Positions 6,536 through 11,654 of a DNA stretch of 11,654 nucleotides are shown in pieces. The stretch is from an uncultured Succinivibrionaceae bacterium (lineage in GTDB: Bacteria; Pseudomonadota; Gammaproteobacteria; Enterobacterales; Succinivibrionaceae): contig UQCV01000074.1 of NCBI GenBank assembly GCA_900539665.1, positions 1-11,654 of the forward strand, written 5' to 3'. Within the stretch, counting starts at the first letter, position 1. Every line of letters begins with the position of its first letter. The translations under genes and the position numbers were made by a program. The notes beneath the pieces are model-generated. The model did not search any database and was not told the DNA's origin. It was given only the letters and a program-made list of their open reading frames with translations.

Positions 6536-7282
6536 AATAGGTAAAAGGTAGTGTTTTTAATGTAGCAGTTTTAAGGGGGATTTTAAATAAAAAACTTAAT
6601 TGCGATCTTTTATTCGTAAGCTATCAAGCAAAATTCATCACAAGAAGGAAATAATTCTTCAATTGAATGATTCGGAGACCAAATAACATGGTCAATACAG
6701 CTAGTTGGACCTAAAGAAAGGGCCTTAAAAATGAGGGACAATAGTTCAAGAAAAAAAACAAGTACAAAATTTAAAAAATTTCAGAGAAAATTTCTGCATC
6801 TTTGAAGTTGATCGAGTAAAATATTTTTATGATTAAAGCAGATATTTGTTTTAAGTTTTTCTTTACAAATTTTTGCTAAACATATGTATGTATAGTTTAG
6901 ATAGGTTTGGGTATAGATTGTCTGGGGTAGGCCAAATGATAATTTAAATAGGCTATTTATAGCCTATAGGAATCAAACGATGTAAAAGAGAATAGGGTAA
7001 CGAGACTCAGTTGTTTGATGTTGTTCTCATAGTGTTTTATGTCACCCCCACCACATGTTTGTCGATCTATAAAACTATAAGTAATCACCGTATGTTTTTT
7101 GCCTTAGTTATTAGAAAGGTAACAAGCTACTTTGAGCCCGCTTTGACTGTTGTGATACTTTAACTTGCTTTGATACTTTGATATTGAGCGTAGTTAAAGC
7201 ATGTGCTTAAATGGACTAGGCTAATGTATACACCTAAAATTACTGTTTGGAATTTACTGCATTACAAGGGATCTTTACCTAT
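6536..7282. other. Long gene-free region upstream of the NADH dehydrogenase
   Basis: About 750 bp (over 900 counting from trxB) without a convincing ORF. It is AT-rich. It holds TTCAATTGAA (6658-6667, perfect palindrome), an AATTTAAAAAATTT block near 6768-6781, an 8-bp hairpin at 6948-6967, and TGATACTTT repeated at 7153 and 7171. Possible promoter pieces for the downstream gene exist (TTTACA near 6873, TATACA at 7227-7232), but none forms a well-spaced pair. No tRNA or recognised RNA family was seen. It could be a decayed gene region or hold an unrecognised RNA. Confidence 0.4.
6948..6967. repeat. 8-bp perfect inverted repeat
   Basis: ATAGGCTA and TAGCCTAT flank a TTTA loop. No T run follows on either strand, so it is not an obvious terminator. 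It could be an operator or an RNA hairpin in the leader of the downstream NADH dehydrogenase gene. Confidence 0.5.
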
Positions 7283-8719
7283 ATGAGTTTTAATATTGAG
7301 CGCAACGGCAAAAAACGAGTAGTTATTGTCGGGGGCGGCTTTGGCGGTCTGCGTTTAGCCCAGGATTTACGAAAAGCTAATTTTCAGGTAATCCTTATAG
7401 ATAAAAACAACTATCACCAATTTCCACCTCTAATCTATCAAATTGCGACCGCAGGTCTTAATCCAGCGTCAATTTCGTTCCCTTTTCGTAAGATTTTTGA
7501 GGATCGGCAGGATTACTATTTCCGTATGACCGAACTTCGCGCAATCTACCAAAATGAAAACTATATTCAGACCTCCATTGGTAAGATTGACTATGACTAT
7601 TTAGTTTTAGCTTGTGGCACTAGAACCAACTTCTTTAATAACCGTAATATCGCTGAAGTAGCGATGCCGATGAAGGTGGTGTCTGAAGCCATGGGGTTAA
7701 GAAACGCGTTGTTATCTAATTTTGAACGCTCTGTTACTTGTGCTAGCGATGAAGAAAGACAGCAGCTTTTGAACGTGGTAATCGTAGGTGGTGGGCCATC
7801 GGGGGTAGAAATTGCTGGGGCTATTGCAGAAATGAGACAGCACGTTTTACCAAAAGACTATCCTGATATGGATACCACAAGAATGCATATTCATCTCATT
7901 CAAGGTGATAACCGACTTTTAACGGGCATGAGTCCTAAAGCTTCTGAAAAAGCTTTAACATTCTTAAAGCAAATGAATGTTGAAGTTAAGTTAGGTACCT
8001 TTGTGAGTGATTATGTGGATAACACGGTGCAAATGAATGACGGCACTAGCATTCCAACTCGTAACCTTATTTGGGTAGGTGGGGTTGATTGTGAACCGAT
8101 TGTTGGGATTCACCGTAGTCAAATGGGCCGAGGTTACCGCATTAAAGTTGATGGTTACAATCGCGTGATCGATTCGACCAACGTCTTTGCAATAGGTGAT
8201 TTGGCTTTAATGGAAAATGCTGATGAAGCATTTTCTCGTGGGCACCCACAGATGGCGCAACCGGCTATTCAGCAAGGTAAGTTATTAGCAAGGAATTTAA
8301 TTGCCTTAGAAAAGGGTAATGTGATGGAGCGATTCCATTACAAAGATCTAGGTTCTATGGCTACCATTGGTAAAAATAAAGCGGTGGCAGAAATTGGTAA
8401 ATTTAAGTTCTATGGCTTCTTTGCTTGGCTGTTATGGATGGGGGTGCACTTAATCTCTATTCTTGGGGTGCGTAATAAGTTCTTCGTGTTTATGGATTGG
8501 GTGTGGAGTTACTTTACCTATGACCGTTCAAACCGCATGATTTTGCAATCTTTTAAGAGCCGCGGGATGAAGGATTTGGAAAAATTGCACCAAGAAACCC
8601 ATTGGGGTGATCTAAAAGAAAGAGAAGGTGAAAATCCCAACCCAAGCAGCGAATCTGTAGGACTAAAGGAACCTGAAGTAAAAAAGGATTCTGAAGAAAT
8701 CCCTGAAGTAAAAAAGTAA
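7283..8719 (+). CDS. ndh: Type II NADH:quinone oxidoreductase (NDH-2)
   Basis: Peripheral membrane flavoenzyme of 478 residues that passes electrons from NADH to quinone without proton pumping. The N-terminal FAD motif GGGFGG is at 17-22, followed by the acidic end of the second strand ILIDKNNYHQF (37-47). The NADH motif GGGPSG is at 169-174, the second FAD motif VFAIGD at 301-306, and HPQMAQPAIQQG (321-332) carries the AQxAxQ quinone-site motif. Residues 377-412 (YGFFAWLLWMG, then SILGVRNKFFVFMDW) form the amphipathic membrane anchor. YHQFPPLIYQIATAGLNP and ISFPFRKIF read more like Bacteroidetes-type NDH-2 than E. coli Ndh. The C-terminus after about 430 is a charged, low-complexity tail with EPEVKK/IPEVKK repeated. 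I chose ATG 7283, with AAGGGA about 12 bases upstream. A TTG at 7247 would add 12 unsupported residues. It is monocistronic, with a terminator following. Confidence 0.9.
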   Translation: MSFNIERNGKKRVVIVGGGFGGLRLAQDLRKANFQVILIDKNNYHQFPPLIYQIATAGLNPASISFPFRKIFEDRQDYYFRMTELRAIYQNENYIQTSIGKIDYDYLVLACGTRTNFFNNRNIAEVAMPMKVVSEAMGLRNALLSNFERSVTCASDEERQQLLNVVIVGGGPSGVEIAGAIAEMRQHVLPKDYPDMDTTRMHIHLIQGDNRLLTGMSPKASEKALTFLKQMNVEVKLGTFVSDYVDNTVQMNDGTSIPTRNLIWVGGVDCEPIVGIHRSQMGRGYRIKVDGYNRVIDSTNVFAIGDLALMENADEAFSRGHPQMAQPAIQQGKLLARNLIALEKGNVMERFHYKDLGSMATIGKNKAVAEIGKFKFYGFFAWLLWMGVHLISILGVRNKFFVFMDWVWSYFTYDRSNRMILQSFKSRGMKDLEKLHQETHWGDLKEREGENPNPSSESVGLKEPEVKKDSEEIPEVKK

Positions 8720-8744
8720 AGCCTGATGTAAAAAGCAAGTGTAG

Positions 8745-8767
8745 CAATATAGCTTAAAGCTATATTG
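8745..8767 (+). terminator. Perfect 10-bp hairpin after ndh, no T run
   Basis: CAATATAGCT and AGCTATATTG pair over TAA, 25 bases after the stop. The following bases are GGCGTGAG, so this is not a classical terminator alone. It may act as a 3'-end stabilising hairpin ahead of the strong terminator at 8791. Confidence 0.4.
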
Positions 8768-8790
8768 GGCGTGAGCTTAAATTAGATTTG

Positions 8791-8835
8791 AAAGGCCAAG
8801 TTTGTTTCATGAAAACAGACTTGGCCTTTGTTTTT
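8791..8835 (+). terminator. Strong intrinsic terminator of ndh
   Basis: AAAGGCCAAGT (8791-8801) pairs with ACTTGGCCTTT (8819-8829). The stem continues inward with a T-G wobble and TGTTT/AAACA, giving about 17 pairs around a CATGA loop. GTTTTT follows at 8830-8835. This separates ndh from the transfer genes. Confidence 0.88.
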
Positions 8836-9010
8836 ATGAAATGGTTTTAGGAAAAAGATTTGAAAAAAGCTTTGAGAAAATGGCGTAAAGGCAGGTTACA
8901 AGGTTAAGTGCTTGAGGAAAATTTTAAACTGCCATTTTTTATCATAGGCTTAAAGGGGCTTGGGGAGAGCAAGGGTTACAGTGGTTTACAAAATTTGGTA
9001 AGGGCAAGTT

Positions 9011-9718
9011 ATGAATCAAACCCAGGTAAAAATAGACTTTGTTATATGGAAGGAAGCTCGAACTTTGGTGCTAGGGGTGAGCTTAGGCTGCGTATTAGTA
9101 GGCTGCGCCGACTTTGGTTTAGGCAGGGAAGAATATAGCTGTAGTGGTATTCCTAATGGGGTGCAGTGGAAAAGCGCTCGCGAGGTTTACTTAGCGCGCA
9201 CGGGAAGTAAACATGAAGTCGTAGATGAAGTCGTAGATGAATTGGTAAAAGGAACACCGTCTAATGAACTTAAGGCTACTCAAGAACAAAACTGTGCCGC
9301 TACTAAACGCGCTTCTTTAGCGCTTTTAGAAAATAAAAGAGGTAGCTCATTTAGTGAACAAGCATTCTCTGCGGAAATATCTATCCCTCAAAACCGCTTA
9401 AATAATTCACCTTTAAAAGCTATGGCGCATGATTTAAGGACGTTTTGCGCGCCAGCAGATGTCATGATTATTGAGCTTAAGCCCTATATAAGCCCAGATG
9501 GCGTTAGACATAGCGGGGAAACGATGGCCTTAACGCTACCATCCTTCGGATGTCGCCCGATTGGTGGAACTAGAGCATTGTCATTGGTTAAAAAACCAAG
9601 TTTTACCGGTGAAATATATGATGTTAATGAAGCGGGTAACGGGGATAAAAGTAAATACCTACCGGTACCTTACCGTAAAACGGCGGTAGATACGCTTGAT
9701 AAAAAACGTCAGCGCTAA
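9011..9718 (+). CDS. traV: TraV-like lipoprotein of an F-type type IV secretion system
   Basis: Predicted outer-membrane lipoprotein, 235 residues. TraV forms the outer-membrane core of conjugative T4SS with TraK and TraB. A hydrophobic stretch (19-31) ends in the lipobox LVGC with Cys32. A cysteine-containing segment EYSCSGIPNGVQWKSAREVYLAR (41-63, partial match quoted) is typical of TraV, followed by a variable linker. The segment around 145-180 (CAPADVMIIELKPYISPDG) corresponds to the family's conserved region, normally ending in a W-P-x-D pattern, here altered. The linker holds a 12-bp tandem duplication (9213-9236) giving VVDEVVDELV. The start has AAGGG about 7-10 bases upstream of the ATG. 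It is followed by traA as in SXT/R391 (traLEKBVA order), but no traB, K, E or L precedes it. The family call rests on motif memory, not a search. Confidence 0.65.
   Translation: MNQTQVKIDFVIWKEARTLVLGVSLGCVLVGCADFGLGREEYSCSGIPNGVQWKSAREVYLARTGSKHEVVDEVVDELVKGTPSNELKATQEQNCAATKRASLALLENKRGSSFSEQAFSAEISIPQNRLNNSPLKAMAHDLRTFCAPADVMIIELKPYISPDGVRHSGETMALTLPSFGCRPIGGTRALSLVKKPSFTGEIYDVNEAGNGDKSKYLPVPYRKTAVDTLDKKRQR
9213..9236 (+). repeat. 12-bp in-frame tandem repeat inside the traV-like gene
   Basis: ATGAAGTCGTAG occurs twice head to tail, with a third partial copy ATGAATTGGTA. It encodes repeated (V)VDE units and, being a multiple of three, can expand or contract without shifting the frame. Confidence 0.8.
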
Positions 9719-9820
9719 GGATTTTACAATTTAGATTCAAGATTGAGAACTTAGGATTCAAGAAAGGCTTTATGCAAATTAAGCTTGTACATTAGAACTT
9801 TATTTAAGGAAATTTTTGGA

Positions 9821-10225
9821 ATGAAAAATAATAAACAACTTAGTCCCTTAAGAGCCACCAATATCAAAAGAAATTGGAACTTTAAACGTTTGTTTAAACA
9901 TTGGGGGCTAGTGTGCTTTTGTTTATTCCCTCTTATTTGGGCGGATTCCGCTTTAGCCGGGACTGGGGGTGATGAATTTGCTGATGTGTGGACCACGCTT
10001 AAAGATTGGATTCAAGGGACGCTAGGTCGTGTAGTTTGTGGCAGTATGATTTTAGTTGGTATTGTGGCTGGGGTCGCGCGCCAAAGTATTAGTGCTTTTG
10101 CGGTTGGCATTGGTGGGGGTATCGGCCTTTACAATACCCCAACTGTAATAGAAAGCGTACTTTCAGCAAGTTTAAATGGGGCGTCTCAAGTTTACATGGC
10201 GGCGTCAGTAGTAAGTTGGCCTTAA
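9821..10225 (+). CDS. traA: TraA-like conjugative pilin precursor
   Basis: Predicted pilin subunit of the conjugative pilus, 134 residues. A long basic leader (1-29, rich in Lys and Arg) leads to the hydrophobic core WGLVCFCLFPLIWA (28-41) and a signal peptidase I site SALA|G after residue 46. The mature form of about 88 residues starts GTGGDEFADVWTTLKDWIQG. It carries a first membrane helix around 71-88 (VVCGSMILVGIVAGVA), a short RQS turn and a second helix around 92-105 (AFAVGIGGGIGLY). This hairpin arrangement and the long leader are typical of F-type TraA and VirB2/TrbC pilins. I chose ATG 9821, with AAGGA (9806-9810) 10 bases upstream. A TTG at 9785 is unsupported. It lies 102 bp after traV and is followed by a strong terminator, with no pilin-maturation genes nearby. 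The most similar known setting is SXT/R391 traV-traA. Confidence 0.75.
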   Translation: MKNNKQLSPLRATNIKRNWNFKRLFKHWGLVCFCLFPLIWADSALAGTGGDEFADVWTTLKDWIQGTLGRVVCGSMILVGIVAGVARQSISAFAVGIGGGIGLYNTPTVIESVLSASLNGASQVYMAASVVSWP

Positions 10226-10287
10226 TTAGAATCTGTAAAATAGACCTACATTTTTGCTAGTTTGATATTTTGCTTGTTTGGAGTTTT

Positions 10288-10313
10288 AACCGGAGATTTT
10301 CTCCGGTTTTTTT
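10288..10313 (+). terminator. Strong intrinsic terminator after traA
   Basis: AACCGGAG pairs with CTCCGGTT over ATTTT, followed by an unbroken T run to 10313. It ends the traV-traA unit about 60 bases past the traA stop, so no further transfer genes are cotranscribed. Confidence 0.9.
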
Positions 10314-10372
10314 GTTTTGGTGAAAGTTAATTGGGGCCCTCAGGAGAAAAGTTTAAGCTCATAAGACAAAAT

Positions 10373-10402
10373 TGAGCCGTTCATTAAGAGTTAGGCTACA
10401 AT
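10373..10402 (+). promoter_or_regulatory. Sigma-70 promoter for the EamA transporter gene
   Basis: TTGAGC at 10373-10378 and TACAAT at 10397-10402 are separated by 18 bp. Transcription would start near 10409, about 23 bases before the ATG, leaving room for the AAGGAG ribosome binding site at 10415-10420. Confidence 0.6.
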
Positions 10403-10431
10403 AAGCGCTTAATTAAGGAGCAAAGTGTTTT

Positions 10432-11409
10432 ATGAGTAGGTTTGAGCTTAGACAGTCGTTTTTGCTGTTTTTAACGTCATTCTTTTGGGGGACAAATTTT
10501 GTAGCTCAAAGTGTGGCCATGGATTACACAGGTCCCTTTGCATTTATTGCGGCGCGTTCTATTATTGGTGGCTGTTTTTTACTACCAGTAATTGCCTTTT
10601 TAAATTACAAAAAACGCCAAAAAGAAGCTTTAGGGACTTTAGTTCAAACGTCTAGCTCCAAACAAGAACGCCAAAAATTCAAAACTAATTCTCTTAAAAT
10701 TGCTTTGTTAGGGGGCGCTCTTTGTGGCATTTTGTTGTTTGCGGTAAGTACGTTACAACAGTATGCTCTTTTGTATACTACGGTCGGAAAAGCAGGCTTT
10801 TTAACCTCTCTTTATATTGTGATTGTGCCTCTTTTAAGTTTGTGTTTTGGGCATCGAGGTAACTTTAGATTATGGCTTGGGGTGGGGCTTGCCGTTGTTG
10901 GCTTGTATCTTCTGAGTATCCATGGGGATTTTTCTTTAAATCCTGGAGATAGCATGATGATGCTGTGTGCGTTAGTCGACTCAGTCCATATTCTAGTGAT
11001 CGATAGATTTGCGGTCAAAACTTGTCCGGTAAAGATGTCATGTGTGCAGTTCTTTGGCTGTGCGTTCTTAGCTACCGTGGCTTCACTTATTTTTGAGAGC
11101 AACCAAATCAGCGGTGTTTCTAATGCTATTTGGCAAGTTCTTTATGCGGGGCTCTTGTCATCAGGTATTGCTTATACATTACAAATGGTGGGACAACGTG
11201 GGCTTAATCCGACTTATGCTGCTCTAATTATGAGTTTGGAAGCGGTGATTGCGGCAGTTTCTGGCTGGGTGGTTTTAGACGAAACATTTACCTTGCGTGA
11301 ACTTGTGGGCTGTGTCTTGATGTTTATGGCGATTATCGTGGTCCAGGTGCCACTTAGTTTCATCAAAGAACAGTGGGGGTTGCACTTTAAATCGGCCAAG
11401 AAGAGCTAG
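10432..11409 (+). CDS. EamA-family (drug/metabolite transporter superfamily) permease
   Basis: Inner-membrane transporter, 325 residues, with two EamA repeats (about 9-163 and 172-306) and about ten predicted membrane helices. The first repeat starts with LLFLTSFFWGTNFVA (11-25), where the WG(T/S)NF signature is typical. The second ends with NPTYAALIMSLEAVIAAVSGWVVLDE (259-284, partial match), the family's conserved glutamate-bearing helix. A hydrophilic loop at about 59-88, rich in Lys, Gln and Ser, is longer than usual. The substrate cannot be told from sequence. Relatives export amino acids, metabolites or dyes. The start is secured by AAGGAG 11 bases upstream. It is monocistronic with its own promoter, and the nearest good downstream terminator is at 11536. 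Confidence 0.9.
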   Translation: MSRFELRQSFLLFLTSFFWGTNFVAQSVAMDYTGPFAFIAARSIIGGCFLLPVIAFLNYKKRQKEALGTLVQTSSSKQERQKFKTNSLKIALLGGALCGILLFAVSTLQQYALLYTTVGKAGFLTSLYIVIVPLLSLCFGHRGNFRLWLGVGLAVVGLYLLSIHGDFSLNPGDSMMMLCALVDSVHILVIDRFAVKTCPVKMSCVQFFGCAFLATVASLIFESNQISGVSNAIWQVLYAGLLSSGIAYTLQMVGQRGLNPTYAALIMSLEAVIAAVSGWVVLDETFTLRELVGCVLMFMAIIVVQVPLSFIKEQWGLHFKSAKKS

Positions 11410-11462
11410 CCTGGATTGCTAAGATGTTGGAATTGCTAAGGCGTAACACTTGTTAAGACAAG

Positions 11463-11486
11463 AACGCTAGAGGAAGCGTTAATTTT
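11463..11486 (+). terminator. Weak hairpin after the EamA gene
   Basis: AACGCT (11463-11468) pairs with AGCGTT (11475-11480) across 6 bases, followed by AATTTT. An adjacent CTTGT/ACAAG hairpin (11449-11462) precedes it. These may stabilise or weakly terminate the transporter transcript. Confidence 0.35.
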
Positions 11487-11500
11487 ACTTTGTGATAAAC

Positions 11501-11528
11501 TTGACAGCTTGACAAAATATTTTATAAG
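11501..11528 (+). promoter_or_regulatory. Near-consensus sigma-70 promoter beside a terminator
   Basis: TTGACA (11501-11506) is followed after 16 bp by TATAAG (11523-11528). A second TTGACA starts at 11509 with only an 8-bp spacing and so does not pair with the same -10. Predicted transcription starts at about 11535, one base before the stem of the terminator at 11536. Confidence 0.55.
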
Positions 11529-11535
11529 TAAATGG

Positions 11536-11566
11536 AAAAGGTCCTGCTTTATGTAGGACCTTTTTT
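11536..11566 (+). terminator. Strong intrinsic terminator, probably bidirectional
   Basis: AAAAGGTCCT pairs with AGGACCTTTT over a 9-base loop, with the T run continuing to 11566. The A run on the left makes it symmetric, so it could end both the transporter transcript and a minus-strand transcript entering from the right. Confidence 0.88.
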
Positions 11567-11592
11567 AGTTATTGAGCCGGCAAGTGGCATTT

Positions 11593-11654
11593 TTAGGCCC
11601 TGACTGCTCCCACGGGCAAGCCCATGGGGTTCTGATTGTCAAGTGTAGCTTGTA
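11593..11654 (-). CDS. Possible C-terminal end of a TnpB-like protein (cut by window edge)
   Basis: On the minus strand the frame is open from the right edge to a TAA at 11593-11595 and encodes QATLDNQNPMGLPVGAVRA. The coding sequence overlaps a GC-rich hairpin, as in many IS200/IS605 elements, where the last TnpB codons run into the right end. Only 19 residues are visible, none of them from the RuvC or zinc-finger motifs, so this is a suggestion from context and composition. Confidence 0.35.
   Translation of the reverse strand, partial: QATLDNQNPMGLPVGAVRA
11602..11632 (-). mobile_element. Candidate IS200/IS605-type right end
   Basis: On the minus strand CCATGGG-CTTG-CCCGTGG forms a 7-bp stem (one T-G pair), directly followed by GAGCAGTCA. 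A compact GC-rich hairpin followed by GGGAG(N)GTCA is the usual form of right ends that follow tnpB. The element body would lie to the right of the window. The tail differs from the GGATGTCA tail at 5320-5327, so the two elements need not be closely related. Confidence 0.4.

Noticed and set aside
6667..6714. 15-codon ORF (MIRRPNNMVNTASWT) as a possible leader peptide
   Set aside because: AAGAAGGAA lies too far upstream, there is no attenuator structure after it and no nearby gene for it to control.
6731..6805. 24-codon ORF encoding a Lys/Arg-rich peptide in the long spacer
   Set aside because: The purine-rich sequence is about 10 bases too far from the ATG for a good site, and the basic composition follows from the local A-rich DNA. 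It could be real but has no positive support.
8908..9138. GTG-started ORF of 76 codons upstream of and overlapping traV
   Set aside because: More than half lies inside traV in another frame, it has no good ribosome binding site and no recognisable motif.
11214..11399. Antisense ORFs inside the EamA gene and other long frames opposite metI, trxB and ndh
   Set aside because: They are shadows of well-supported genes, with no ribosome binding sites or motifs.

Overview
The window is AT-rich DNA from what looks like a gammaproteobacterium. This rests on a TrmL and a TrxB that both read very close to the Escherichia/Haemophilus proteins, and on F-type (SXT/R391-like) conjugation genes. The genus cannot be fixed from this sequence. 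Two genes have closer look-alikes elsewhere: the MetI-type transsulfuration enzyme resembles Bacillus MetI, and the NADH dehydrogenase resembles Bacteroidetes-type NDH-2. This suggests a mosaic, probably host-associated genome.

Layout: (1) 1-999 is the 3' part of an ISL3-family insertion sequence, with a transposase cut by the window edge and a probable right terminal repeat. (2) 1248-3618 is a two-gene operon, a MetI-type cystathionine gamma-synthase/O-acetylhomoserine sulfhydrylase followed by a MalY/PatB-type cystathionine beta-lyase. Together they would take an activated homoserine plus cysteine to homocysteine for methionine synthesis. The leader carries a 12-bp perfect palindrome and an 18-bp-spaced direct repeat. 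(3) On the minus strand are trmL (tRNA wobble 2'-O-methylation), with an extended -10 promoter and a strong terminator, a DUF1653 protein, and trxB (thioredoxin reductase). (4) Between the DUF1653 gene and trxB, at about 5100-5330, is a string of hairpins ending in the GGGGGAGGATGTCA signature of IS200/IS605 right ends. It includes a TVGHTG-coding scrap of a TnpB C-terminus. I read it as a transposase-less IS605 derivative that keeps a reRNA (omega RNA)-like scaffold. (5) 6369-7282 is over 900 bp with no convincing gene. It has three 20-bp-period repeats upstream of trxB and several hairpins. (6) 7283-8719 is a type II NADH dehydrogenase, followed by two hairpins, the second a strong terminator. 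(7) 9011-10225 is a traV-traA pair (T4SS outer-membrane lipoprotein and pilin precursor) with its own terminator and no other transfer genes. (8) 10432-11409 is an EamA/DMT-family transporter with a recognisable promoter. (9) 11501-11566 places near-consensus sigma-70 elements directly against an intrinsic terminator. (10) At the right edge, the minus strand shows what may be the last 19 residues of a second TnpB and its right-end hairpin.

Overall, this is a set of ordinary housekeeping genes (methionine synthesis, tRNA modification, redox, respiration) interleaved with mobile-element debris of at least three kinds: ISL3, IS200/IS605 and an F-type conjugative element. The observations most worth following up are the orphan reRNA-like element, the isolated traV-traA pair and the promoter-terminator unit.
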